Shown: piece by piece, positions 7,231 through 15,076 of the stretch
How positions within the stretch are numbered: the first letter of the stretch is position 1
Layout: each line of letters starts with the position of its first letter
Source: Acidobacteriota bacterium
GTDB taxonomy: Bacteria > Acidobacteriota > Terriglobia > UBA7540
Length of the DNA stretch: 64,000 bases
Direction: 5' to 3'
Assembly: GCA_902812415.1 (NCBI GenBank)
Contig: CADDZJ010000006.1
Coordinates: forward strand, 1 to 64,000
Program-made: the position numbers and the translations under genes
The notes under the pieces: model-generated
Told to the model about the DNA's origin: nothing
The model's input: the letters and a program-made list of their open reading frames with translations, nothing else
Database searches by the model: none

Positions 7231-7299
7231 TGTAGCGGCGATCTGTGATCACCGGGTTTTTGTTTTCAAAAACTTCGGCGAACACAGTTCGCCGCTACA
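7231..7299. repeat. Palindromic repeat, TGTAGCGGCG family
   Basis: Starts TGTAGCGGCGATCTGTGATC and ends AACACAGTTCGCCGCTACA. It has strong terminal pairing and an inner TTTTGTTTTCAAAAAC loop region. It lies downstream of the regulator gene's stop and could form its terminator hairpin. Confidence 0.65.
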
Positions 7300-7391
7300 A
7301 CGGCGCGGATTGACTTTTTCTCATCACTCGCCACTGATCGCTGTTTTTCGGCTTCTCGGAATGACACACAACGTCAGTTTTCACACGGACT

Positions 7392-8540
7392 CTATTGCGT
7401 GGCCGTGATTTTCAGTCCGCTTGCAACCCTGAGCTTCTCATCCCGGTTATCGAGCGGGTAGATCAAATCCACGTTCTTGGGCGTGATGAGCTGATGCTTC
7501 ACGAATACGGCGGAAGAAACCGGTTTCTTCTGGAGAATATCCAGCGCCAGGGGAATAAGCTGGTCTCCGTAGCGTTCCGGGAAATACGCGACCGATCCCA
7601 CAAGCCGGGTTCGCGGGCGGCGCAGTTCATTGCGGGCTTCTGGAATGGCGTTGTGTCCCATCACCGCGCACAACTGGATGGCGCCCGCTTCTTCAAACGC
7701 CCTCAGAGTGGCCAGCGCGCAGATGTCATTCACGGCGCCAATCAGCGTCTGTTCAGGGTGAGTGCGGCGCAGGTAACGCCGCACCGCCTCGAGATTCTGT
7801 TCAAATCCGCCTTTGCCGTTCAGGTGGAAAATCGGCTTCTTATCGATCGCGGGGAGCGTTTCCTTGAGCCCGGCCACCATCCCGCTGATCCGCAACTGGG
7901 GAAGAGGCCCGGCAATGGGCAGTTCCAGAAGCAGAACCTGACCCACCGCGCCTTCCCAATTGTGTTTCGCCCACTGCCCCAGCGCGCGCCCGCCGATAAG
8001 CCCGGCCTGGTAATTATTTGCGCCAAAATAAGTCGCTCCGGGATGAGGAATTTCGATGGCGATCACCGGAATCTTCGCTTCAAGGAACTTGGCGGCAATG
8101 GTGGGCGCCACGCGTTCGTAGGTCTGAAATTCGAGGACCAGATCCACGCGCTCCCGGATCAGCAGATCGGCATTCCGAAGAGCTTCCTTGGCGCTGTATT
8201 TGTTGTTGACGACGATCAGGTGGATGTTCTCCCGCGCCGCCGCGCGCCGAAGGCTTTCGGTGACTTCTCTGCAAAACTCCGAGTCGGTTTGAACAGCGAA
8301 GCCCAGGCGGACAGCCGGGTGAGAAAGCAATTTCACCTGACAGCGGTAAATTCCTTTGCCGACCCGCTCCAGGATGCCGCCCCTCACGAGGCTCTGAAGC
8401 AGGCGGAAGGCTGTGGTCTTTCTCAGGCGGGTGCGTTCCACCATGTCGGACAATGACAGCACCTCGCCTTCGTACTTGAAGGCCTTCAGGATGCCGCAGG
8501 CTTTGATGACGGATTTTACTTCTCCCGGATCTCGGATCAT
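7392..8540 (-). CDS. IclR-type HTH fused to a periplasmic-binding-protein-like sensor domain (regulator)
   Basis: This 382-residue protein has two parts. Residues about 8-70 form an IclR-like winged helix (VIKACGILKAF, LSLSDMVERTRLRKTTAFRL, LQSLVRGGILERVGKGIYR). Residues about 78-370 form a type I periplasmic-binding-protein fold (FAVQTDSEFCREV, DLLIRERVDLVLEFQ, IPVIAIEIPHPGATYFGANN, GAVNDICALATLRAFEEAG, GSVAYFPERYGDQLIPLALD), as in LacI sensors. Normal IclR proteins carry a GAF-like sensor instead. It has no signal peptide, so it acts in the cytoplasm and should sense a sugar. It sits divergent to the GH127 operon with two TTCC-N7-GGAA palindromes in the shared gap. It most likely represses or activates both arms of the carbohydrate island. 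Confidence 0.85.
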   Translation of the reverse strand: MIRDPGEVKSVIKACGILKAFKYEGEVLSLSDMVERTRLRKTTAFRLLQSLVRGGILERVGKGIYRCQVKLLSHPAVRLGFAVQTDSEFCREVTESLRRAAARENIHLIVVNNKYSAKEALRNADLLIRERVDLVLEFQTYERVAPTIAAKFLEAKIPVIAIEIPHPGATYFGANNYQAGLIGGRALGQWAKHNWEGAVGQVLLLELPIAGPLPQLRISGMVAGLKETLPAIDKKPIFHLNGKGGFEQNLEAVRRYLRRTHPEQTLIGAVNDICALATLRAFEEAGAIQLCAVMGHNAIPEARNELRRPRTRLVGSVAYFPERYGDQLIPLALDILQKKPVSSAVFVKHQLITPKNVDLIYPLDNRDEKLRVASGLKITATQ

Positions 8541-8553
8541 CAGCGCTCCAGGC

Positions 8554-8570
8554 GTTCCTTAGAACGGAAT
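8554..8570. promoter_or_regulatory. TTCC-N7-GGAA operator candidate, regulator-proximal
   Basis: GTTCC, seven bases, GGAAT, starting 14 bases upstream of the regulator's start codon. It shares core and spacer with 6203-6223 and 8630-8648. The position suits autoregulation of the regulator. Binding is inferred from the repeated architecture. Confidence 0.55.
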
Positions 8571-8629
8571 ATCGTAGCTTAGAGATGCTTGAATGCCAAG
8601 GTATAACTCATTGAAAAGGAAATTTCCGC

Positions 8630-8648
8630 TGTTCCGTATCATGGAACA
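8630..8648. promoter_or_regulatory. TTCC-N7-GGAA operator candidate, GH127 side
   Basis: TGTTCC, seven bases, GGAACA: a perfect 6-bp inverted repeat, 64 bases upstream of the GH127 start. GGAAATTTCC lies just before it (8618-8627). It is the most symmetric of the three sites. Confidence 0.6.
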
Positions 8649-8712
8649 CCTGGCGGTTATGCAGCGTAACATTGAACTTATGTCTGAGGTTAGCTTAAGT
8701 TAAGTCTCGAAA

Positions 8713-10527
8713 ATGAAACAGCGTGCTGTCAGGTTCTCGCGCCGAAACTTCCTGCAAGGGGTGGCCGCTGCTGCGGCCATGTCCGGCTTCTCTTCGCGGC
8801 GCGCTGCGCAGGCGTCCTCGAACCGGGAAAAGTTGTACGAGCTTGACTATTCCGCCGTAAAAATCACGGCCGGCCCGCTTCGGGATCAATTCGATCGAAT
8901 CCATACCGCTTATCTCGCGCTTGATAACAACCGGCTGCTGAAAGTTTATCGCCAGCGAGCGGGATTGCCGGCTCCGGGTGAAGACATGGGAGGCTGGTAC
9001 GACGCGGATGGATTTGTGCCAGGCCACAGTCTGGGACAATACATTTCCGGTCTCGCCCGCTTCGCGCGCGCCACGGGGAATAAAGCAACCTACGATAAAG
9101 TCGCGCAGTTGGTTAATGGGTTTGCTGAAACTCTCGGGCCGGGCGGCTATCCTTACGCCAGCGCCAGGGCCTCCACCACCTGGCCGTGCTACATCCTTGA
9201 CAAGTTTGAGATAGGACTTCTGGATGCCTACCGGCTGGGCAGGCTTTCTTCAGCGCGAGACCTGCTCGCGCGAGTCATCCGGGGCGCCATGCCTTCTCTT
9301 CCTCCCAAGGTTCATGATCGGGTGGGCGTCAAACATCCGCCTTATGATGAACCCTATATCCTGCCGGAGAATCTATTCAACTCCTTTGAGGTTACGGGAG
9401 AAAAAGAATTTCTGGCGATGGCGCGAAAGTATCTTTTAAACAAAGAATACTTTGATCCGCTGGCGCAAGGCATCAACGCGCTTCCAGGGAAGCATGCTTA
9501 CAGTCACGTGATGGCTCTAAGTTCTGCGGCCAAAACGTTTCGGGTGGATGGGGAGCCTCGATATCTTGAGGCGCTTCGCAACGCCTGGGACATGCTCGAA
9601 AAAACGCAGGAGTACCGCTCGGGCGGCTGGGGCCCCAATGAAACTTTTGTGGAGCCGGACGAGGGAAAGCTGGGCGAAAGCCTGACATCGACCCACGCGC
9701 ACTTTGAGACGCCGTGCGGCTGTTATGCGCATTTCAAACTGGCGCGCTATCTGCTTTGTTTCACCGGCGAAGCTCGATACGGCGATGGCCTCGAGCGCCT
9801 ACTCTACAACACAGTTCTGGGGGCGAAAGACCCCAGCGGCGACGGGCGCTTCTTCTACTACTCGGATTATCACCCTTCAGCGCAGAAGTCTTACTATCCG
9901 CAGAAATGGCCCTGCTGCTCGGGAACACTGGTGCAGGATGTGGCGGATTACCTCGTGGGAATCTATTTCCCAAGCCATGACGGGATTTGCGTGAACCTGT
10001 TTGTTCCCTCTGAAGCGGACGTCTCTTTCGGGGGCGTTCCCGTCAGGATCATTCAAACCACCCGATATCCGCAAGACGGCGAGATCGAGCTTCGCATCGA
10101 AACTCCGGCGCCCACCACGTTCACAGTCTACGCGCGGATGCCAGGCTGGCTTGAATCGCCGGCAACCGTATCCGTCAACGGCAAGCCGCTCGACCTCAAG
10201 ACTGAACGCAACACCTTCGCCGCTCTCCGGCGCCGGTGGAAGCGAAATGATACGATCCAGATTAAATTTCCGCTCCGTCTTCGAGCCGAAGCGGTCGACC
10301 TGCAACATCCAAAGACCGTTGCCATCATGTGGGGTCCGGTGATGCTGGCGGCCGTTAACCCACCGCCGGGGCTTTTCGCTGATCCGCTTCCCATTCCGCA
10401 AGGGCTTCGGTCGGTTCCTTACAATCCGATGACGTTTGAGATGGATCAGGCTGGGAAACGATTGCGCTTCGCGCCGTTCTTTTCAGTGGGCGATGAAGCT
10501 TACACGACCTATTTTCTTAAGACCTGA
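8713..10527 (+). CDS. GH127-family glycosidase (beta-L-arabinofuranosidase type), Tat-exported
   Basis: This 604-residue protein has a twin-arginine signal (FSRRNFLQG, residues 8-16) and then an (alpha/alpha)6-barrel of the GH127 (DUF1680) family. Family enzymes use a zinc-bound Cys thiolate as nucleophile. Candidate ligands here are E332, C335 and C337 in HFETPCGCY and C401/C402 in KWPCCSGT. A C-terminal beta-sandwich follows (FTVYARMPGWLESPATVSVNG). Members act on beta-L-arabinofuranose, and some on other rhamnogalacturonan-II sugars (family knowledge). It is first gene of the plus-strand arm, downstream of an operator candidate. The start is the only ATG before the Tat motif; its ribosome site is weak. 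Confidence 0.85.
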   Translation: MKQRAVRFSRRNFLQGVAAAAAMSGFSSRRAAQASSNREKLYELDYSAVKITAGPLRDQFDRIHTAYLALDNNRLLKVYRQRAGLPAPGEDMGGWYDADGFVPGHSLGQYISGLARFARATGNKATYDKVAQLVNGFAETLGPGGYPYASARASTTWPCYILDKFEIGLLDAYRLGRLSSARDLLARVIRGAMPSLPPKVHDRVGVKHPPYDEPYILPENLFNSFEVTGEKEFLAMARKYLLNKEYFDPLAQGINALPGKHAYSHVMALSSAAKTFRVDGEPRYLEALRNAWDMLEKTQEYRSGGWGPNETFVEPDEGKLGESLTSTHAHFETPCGCYAHFKLARYLLCFTGEARYGDGLERLLYNTVLGAKDPSGDGRFFYYSDYHPSAQKSYYPQKWPCCSGTLVQDVADYLVGIYFPSHDGICVNLFVPSEADVSFGGVPVRIIQTTRYPQDGEIELRIETPAPTTFTVYARMPGWLESPATVSVNGKPLDLKTERNTFAALRRRWKRNDTIQIKFPLRLRAEAVDLQHPKTVAIMWGPVMLAAVNPPPGLFADPLPIPQGLRSVPYNPMTFEMDQAGKRLRFAPFFSVGDEAYTTYFLKT

Positions 10528-10863
10528 ACGAGCTTTTTGGGTTTGCTCAAAGCAGTCCAAGGCTACCAGGTTAAGTCCGTATCACGGCACGACTGATCTC
10601 ATGCCCTGCCCTGAAAATTCTTGTGGCACGGGCGTCCCGCCCGTGATCACGGCCGAGGCGGCCGTGCCACGCGTTTTCATCCTTCGGGGTGTCGCGAAGC
10701 GACATGGCAGACTGAGCGCAGCGAAGAATCCCTGTATTTCTTTAAAAACAAATACGAGATCTTTCGCTACGCTCAGGATGACAGGCGCCAGAATTGTTTT
10801 TCGACAACGGGTCAAAGGCGCGCCAACAGCAACCGACCTCTCCGAGAACAGAAAGGTGAACTC
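10528..10863. other. Intergenic: REP-like and GAAGAATCCCTG repeats
   Basis: This 336-base gap holds a REP-like palindrome at 10622-10670 (related to 7058-7177) and an inverted repeat at 10710-10785 of the GAAGAATCCCTGTATTT family, whose arms are AGCGCAGCGAAGAATCCCTG and the ATCTTTCGCTACGCTCAGGA side. No gene was seen. The hairpins could end the GH127 message or separate its level from that of the next gene. Confidence 0.55.
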
Positions 10864-11556
10864 ATGTCCAAGACCCTGGCGATGCTCCACACCAGTCATG
10901 TGCTGATTCCAACATTTTCAGAATTGTGCGAAAAGAATCTTCCCAAGGTCGGCGCCTTCCATATGGTCGATGAAAGCCTGATCAAAAATACGATTGCGGC
11001 CGGGAAGCTGACGAAGGCGACGATCCGCCGCATGGCGACGCTTGTGGCTTCAGCCCGCGAAGGCGGCGCGGATGCGGTCATGGTAACCTGTTCCTCGATT
11101 GGTCCCGGAGTGAACGTCCTGCGGACGCTGTTTGATTTTCCCATTCTCCGCATCGACGAAGCCATGGCGGAGGAAGCGGTGCGTCGAGGCGCGCGGATTG
11201 GGGTGCTCGCGACGCTCAAAACCACTCTGGAACCCACCGTGGATTTGCTGCGTGAGACCGCTGCGGCCCAGTCTCGCGCTGTGAAGCTCGTTCCATGCCT
11301 GTGCGAAGGCGCCTTTGACGCCATCCTTTCCGGCGACGATCAGACGCACCATGAGATTGTGGCGGAGAATTTGAAGGACTTAATGCGGCGAGCCGATGTG
11401 GTGGTGTTGGCTCAGGCGTCGATGGCGGGCGTCATTCAGAAACTTCCCGCAAAATTGAGAAAAGTCCCGGTGCTGAGCAGCCCTGAGTTGGCCGTCAAGC
11501 GCGCCAGGGAAATCTTCTTGAACATGAAGCGGCGCTCAAACTCAGCCCACGGATGA
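10864..11556 (+). CDS. Aspartate/glutamate racemase-superfamily protein
   Basis: This 230-residue cytosolic protein has the two-domain Asp/Glu/hydantoin racemase fold. The first catalytic Cys is C76 in VMVTCSSIGPG, with DFPILRIDEAMAEEA and GARIGVLATLKTT around it. The usual second catalytic Cys is replaced: the matching segment reads VVLAQASMAGV (S186). A two-base racemase mechanism is therefore unlikely, and it may act as a decarboxylase, isomerase or lyase, as seen in other one-Cys members. The start ATG at 10864 has AAAGGTGA upstream. It sits between the GH127 and MFS genes, suggesting a step in the same sugar-acid pathway. Confidence 0.75.
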   Translation: MSKTLAMLHTSHVLIPTFSELCEKNLPKVGAFHMVDESLIKNTIAAGKLTKATIRRMATLVASAREGGADAVMVTCSSIGPGVNVLRTLFDFPILRIDEAMAEEAVRRGARIGVLATLKTTLEPTVDLLRETAAAQSRAVKLVPCLCEGAFDAILSGDDQTHHEIVAENLKDLMRRADVVVLAQASMAGVIQKLPAKLRKVPVLSSPELAVKRAREIFLNMKRRSNSAHG

Positions 11557-11828
11557 GTATGAGAAGGGCGCTGAAAGACCTCCAGATCTGTCATCCTGAG
11601 GAGCCGAAAAAACCAGTGATGCGTGACAAGGTGTGAATCAATTCATCCGCGCCGTTGTAGCGGCGAACTATGTTCGCCGAAGTTTTTGAAAACGAAAACC
11701 CGGCGATCACAGATCGAGGGCGTCGGCGATCACAGATCGCCGCTACAGCGCTGCGCTCAGAATGACAGTTCAAGGGACTTTTTCAACATCTTAGAGGACG
11801 CAAAAGGCTGACGAAGGCCGGACCTGTC
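11557..11828. other. Intergenic repeat between racemase-like and MFS genes
   Basis: The 272-base gap starts a TCATCCTGAGGAGCCG repeat at about 11590, has a TGTAGCGGCG palindrome at 11656-11747 with a duplicated ATCACAGATCG unit, and closes with CTCAGAATGACAG and a TTTTTCAACA tail at 11755-11790. This looks like one palindrome family inserted in another. No gene was recognised. Confidence 0.5.
11656..11747. repeat. Palindromic repeat, TGTAGCGGCG family, extended copy
   Basis: Starts TGTAGCGGCGAACTATGTTC and ends ACAGATCGCCGCTACA. It has an internal direct duplication of CGGCGATCACAGATCG, which makes it longer than the copies at 6297 and 7231. Confidence 0.7.
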
Positions 11829-13100
11829 GTGACTTTCCTCCAGAACCCCGTGAAAAACCGTCATCTTGTCCTGTTATTTCTGGTCCTGCTTTCGGTCATC
11901 ACCTTTCTGGACCGGCTGTGCATCGCCGTCGCGGGGCCGCGAATGCAGCAGGAGCTTAAAATTTCACCGGCGCAATGGGGCTGGGTGCTGGGAGCTTTCG
12001 TTCTGGCGTATGGAATTTTTGAGATTCCCAGCGGTGGGCTGGGCGACCGGCTGGGCCAGCGCAAAGTCTTAACCCGGATCGCCCTGTGGTGGTCGGCGTT
12101 TACGTTTCTCACCGGGATGGCGTCGGGCATTGCGACGCTGATTGTAACCCAGTTTCTTTTTGGCGCGGGGGAAGCCGGCGCGTATCCCAATATTTCCGGA
12201 AGCATCAAACGCTGGTTTCCAGCCGAGGAATGCGCCCGCGCGCAAGGGTATGTCTGGAGCGCGAGCCGTCTCGGCGGCGCGCTTTCGCCTCTGCTGGTGG
12301 TGCCGATTCTGACCCTCTGGGGCTGGCGGACTTCATTCTGGATTTTTGGAGTCGCAGGTTTCCTGTGGGCTGGCGTCTGGTACTTCTGGTACAGAGACCC
12401 TGACATCGAATTGCCAGCCAGGAATCAGAGCGCATGGGAACTTGCTGATAAACCCTTTGCCGCTTCTCGACCCATTCACATTCCCTGGCGCAGCCTGTAT
12501 CGCAGTCGCGCCATCCGGTTCATTGTTGCGATGTACTTCTGCTACGCCTGGGGATCCTGGTTTTTCCTGTCGTGGTTTCCCACTTATCTCGTTCGCGGCC
12601 GCGGCCTGACCTTGAAGGAGATGGGCGTTTTTTCATCGTTTCCGTTTCTCCTGGGCGCCGCTGGAAATTTATTGGGCGGGTATCTGAGTGACTTCCTTGT
12701 CGAGCGGCATGGACTGAAGCTTGGCCGCCGGTTGATTGGGGCGACGGCTCTTGCGGCATCCGGTTTGCTCATCCTCATTACGGCCATGACTCATGGCAAG
12801 GCAGCCGGAGTGGCGCTTCTCGCGGCAGCATTTGGAATTATGGACCTGATGCTGCCTTCGGCATGGGCTGTTTGCCTGGACGTGGGAAGGGCGCATGCGG
12901 GCGCGGTCACCGGCGTGATGAACACCGCCGGGCTTTGCGGAGGCTTTGTCTGCACCCTGGTGTTCGGTTATGCGGTGAAAATGACGGGGAATTACAATCT
13001 GCCGCTCATTGCCATCGGAGTAATGCTGCTCGCGAGCACAGCATTGTTCTACCAGATCGATCCAACCCAGCAACTGCCTGAGAGCGACAAAACGCCGTGA
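11829..13100 (+). CDS. MFS transporter, anion:cation symporter (hexuronate/sugar-acid) type
   Basis: This 423-residue protein is predicted to have 12 membrane helices. The N-terminal half holds the ACS-family signatures ITFLDRLCIAVAGP, GDRLGQRKVLTRIALWW and FLFGAGEAGAYPNISGSI. The central loop is hydrophilic and the second half has GGYLSDFLVERHGLKLGRR. ACS members (GudP, ExuT, LgoT types) carry sugar acids with protons (family knowledge). The start is GTG at 11829. It is the last gene of the plus-strand arm and is the likely importer for the product of the exported glycosidases. Confidence 0.85.
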   Translation: MTFLQNPVKNRHLVLLFLVLLSVITFLDRLCIAVAGPRMQQELKISPAQWGWVLGAFVLAYGIFEIPSGGLGDRLGQRKVLTRIALWWSAFTFLTGMASGIATLIVTQFLFGAGEAGAYPNISGSIKRWFPAEECARAQGYVWSASRLGGALSPLLVVPILTLWGWRTSFWIFGVAGFLWAGVWYFWYRDPDIELPARNQSAWELADKPFAASRPIHIPWRSLYRSRAIRFIVAMYFCYAWGSWFFLSWFPTYLVRGRGLTLKEMGVFSSFPFLLGAAGNLLGGYLSDFLVERHGLKLGRRLIGATALAASGLLILITAMTHGKAAGVALLAAAFGIMDLMLPSAWAVCLDVGRAHAGAVTGVMNTAGLCGGFVCTLVFGYAVKMTGNYNLPLIAIGVMLLASTALFYQIDPTQQLPESDKTP

Positions 13101-13108
13101 ACCGCTTT

Positions 13109-13249
13109 TGTCGCGGCGCTGTCCCCAGCGCCGAAAAGCGCCGGTGAGGACACCGGCGCTACAGAAAACGGTGTCACGATAATTTGTAGGCCTCCGTAAT
13201 TATGTCGGCGCTGGGGACAGCGCCGCGACAGTTTTCGTTGTCACGATAA
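13109..13249. repeat. Palindromic repeat, GCGGCGCTGTCCCCAGCGCC family, compound copy
   Basis: Two inverted modules: TCGCGGCGCTGTCCCCAGCG at 13111 and its reverse complement ending GCGCCGCGACA near 13231. Between them lie CCGGTGAGGACACCGG and GGTGTCACGATAATTTGTAG. The last motif is the terminal sequence of the element at 26478-26596. It lies between convergent genes and touches the end of cutA. Confidence 0.65.
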
Positions 13250-13579
13250 CTCGCGTCTCTCGGATTTAATGGAACCGTCGATCCATTGAAGATAATCGGA
13301 AGAGCCTTCGATGATGGGCAAGGCAATGATTTCCGGCGTGGCATAGCTGTGAATCTTCAAAATAGCCAGTTTAACGCTCTCGAAAAGACCCCGCGAGGTC
13401 TTGATGAAAAGTAGGTGTTCCCGATCATCCACAATTTTTCCCTGCCAGCGATAAATGGATCGCACCGGCTGGCTGATGTTCACGCAGGCTGCCAGGCGCG
13501 ATTCCACCAGGCGCTTTGCAATCCGCTTGCTTTCACGCAAGTTCCCGGCAGTGACAAGAATCACAATCTTATCCGTCAT
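13241..13579 (-). CDS. cutA: CutA-type divalent-cation tolerance protein
   Basis: This 112-residue protein has the trimeric CutA1 fold: IVILVTAGNLRESKRIAKRL, VESRLAACVNI, RSIYRWQGKIVDDREHLLFI and HSYATPEIIALPI. CutA is a small cytosolic trimer linked to copper tolerance, though its molecular role is unsettled. An upstream extension to 13669 stays in frame, but the ATG at 13579 has GGAG six bases before it and matches the family length. It is divergent from the phosphohexomutase and convergent with the MFS gene, so it is probably a single-gene unit. Confidence 0.9.
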   Translation of the reverse strand: MTDKIVILVTAGNLRESKRIAKRLVESRLAACVNISQPVRSIYRWQGKIVDDREHLLFIKTSRGLFESVKLAILKIHSYATPEIIALPIIEGSSDYLQWIDGSIKSERRELS

Positions 13580-13648
13580 AAGCTTCTCCGGACCGGCAAT
13601 CGCAGGTTCTTGCGCCAGACACAGCGCAACGATATACAATAGGACGAA

Positions 13649-15064
13649 ATGCCAACAAATCCTATCCACTTCGGAACCTCGGGCTGGCGCGGAATCATCG
13701 CGGAAGATTTCACCTTTGGGAACGTGCGCCTGGCAGCCTCAGCCATTGCTCATTATCTGTTGGAGCGTTCCACACGCCCACGCGTGTTGGCGGGTTACGA
13801 CACGCGCTTCCTTTCCGAAAAGTTTGCCGACGCGGCAGGAGAAATTTTAGCCTCGCACGGAATTGAGGTGCACACCACCTCTCGCGCTCATCCGACGCCC
13901 GCGCTTTCGTTTGGCATCATTCACGAGCGGATGGAAGGCGGCATCAACATTACCGCGAGCCATAATCCGGCGGAATATAACGGCCTGAAATTCTCAACTT
14001 CAGATGGCGCCCCCGCCCTGCCGGAAGTGACCCGCGAGATCGAGAAACTCGTGGAGCAGGTCCTGGCAGGCGAGCGTTCGCTGAAAGGGCCGAAGTTTGC
14101 GGCTCCGCTCTACCGGCCCGCCGATCCCCGGCCGGCCTATCTCGAAGAAATCCGGAAGAAAGTGGACCTGAAAGCCATCGCCGATGCCGGGCTCAAAATC
14201 GCTTACGATCCGCTTTACGGAACCGCTCGCGGCTATCTGGACGATCTGCTGCGCGAGCACGGCGTCGAGGTGCGCCTCCTGCACGATTTCCGCGACGTGC
14301 TCTTTTCCGGAGCGGGACCGGAACCCAGCGCTCAAAATCTCGCGGAACTTGGGAAATTTGTGAAGGAACATCGCTGCGCGGTCGGCCTTTCAACCGATGG
14401 CGACGCCGACCGTTTTGGCATTGTGGACTCCGACGGAACCTGGATTCATCCGAATTATATTCTGGGGCTGCTGGCGGATTATCTCATCGAGGTTCGCAAG
14501 TTGCCTGGAGGCTTGGCGCGGACGGTCGCCACGACTCACTTGATGGATGCCGTTGCCCAGCATCACCATGTCTCGCTTTATCAAACTCCGGTGGGCTTCA
14601 AGTATATCGGCGAACTCATCAAAGAGGGCAAGATCGCCATGGGCGGAGAAGAGAGCGCCGGCATGAGCATTGCGGGGCATCTGCCGGAAAAAGACGGCAT
14701 CCTGGCTTGCCTGTTGCTGGCGGAATCCGTGGCCCGGCGAGGGCTTTCAGTCCGGCAACAGATTGAGGCGCTGTTCAAAAAAGTGGGCGCTTATCACACC
14801 GAGCGGGTGAACCTGCATCTTAAGCCTGAGGTTCAGAAGCGACTTCTGGAAAAACTCAAACGCGATTGGAATGAATTCGATTCGCGCAAGGTGGTTCGCA
14901 TTGATCGCACCGACGGATTGAAGATGATCTGCCAGGACGGTTCCTGGATTCTGATGCGCTTGTCAGGCACGGAGCCGGTGGTTCGAGTTTACGGGGAGGC
15001 TGCCTCCGATCGCGAACTTGAAAAACTCATGACCGCAGCCAAGGCTTTTGTGTTGAATCCTTAG
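13649..15064 (+). CDS. Alpha-D-phosphohexomutase (phosphoglucomutase/phosphomannomutase family)
   Basis: This 471-residue enzyme has all four family domains. The catalytic phosphoserine loop is NITASHNP (S104), the metal loop STDGDADRFG, the sugar-binding loop MGGEESAGMS and the phosphate-binding loop MRLSGTEPVVRVYG. It interconverts hexose 1- and 6-phosphates in the cytosol. Which hexose (glucose, mannose or glucosamine) cannot be told from these motifs. The gene is followed 12 bases later by the FtsB-like gene, so the two may share a transcript. Confidence 0.9.
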   Translation: MPTNPIHFGTSGWRGIIAEDFTFGNVRLAASAIAHYLLERSTRPRVLAGYDTRFLSEKFADAAGEILASHGIEVHTTSRAHPTPALSFGIIHERMEGGINITASHNPAEYNGLKFSTSDGAPALPEVTREIEKLVEQVLAGERSLKGPKFAAPLYRPADPRPAYLEEIRKKVDLKAIADAGLKIAYDPLYGTARGYLDDLLREHGVEVRLLHDFRDVLFSGAGPEPSAQNLAELGKFVKEHRCAVGLSTDGDADRFGIVDSDGTWIHPNYILGLLADYLIEVRKLPGGLARTVATTHLMDAVAQHHHVSLYQTPVGFKYIGELIKEGKIAMGGEESAGMSIAGHLPEKDGILACLLLAESVARRGLSVRQQIEALFKKVGAYHTERVNLHLKPEVQKRLLEKLKRDWNEFDSRKVVRIDRTDGLKMICQDGSWILMRLSGTEPVVRVYGEAASDRELEKLMTAAKAFVLNP

Positions 15065-15076
15065 ACGGCTGAGTGT

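Larger units (their letters stand above)
6980..7391. other. Intergenic repeat cluster
   Basis: The 412 bases between the basic hypothetical protein and the regulator hold the 63-bp tandem repeat (7058-7177) and a TGTAGCGGCG palindrome (7231-7299). A fragment of the TTCTCGGAATGACA repeat (about 7350-7365) follows. No gene was recognised. Confidence 0.5.

Noticed and set aside
7395-8456. Plus-strand 353-residue frame opposite the regulator
   Set aside because: Antisense to a clear HTH/PBP protein; no motifs or start signals of its own.
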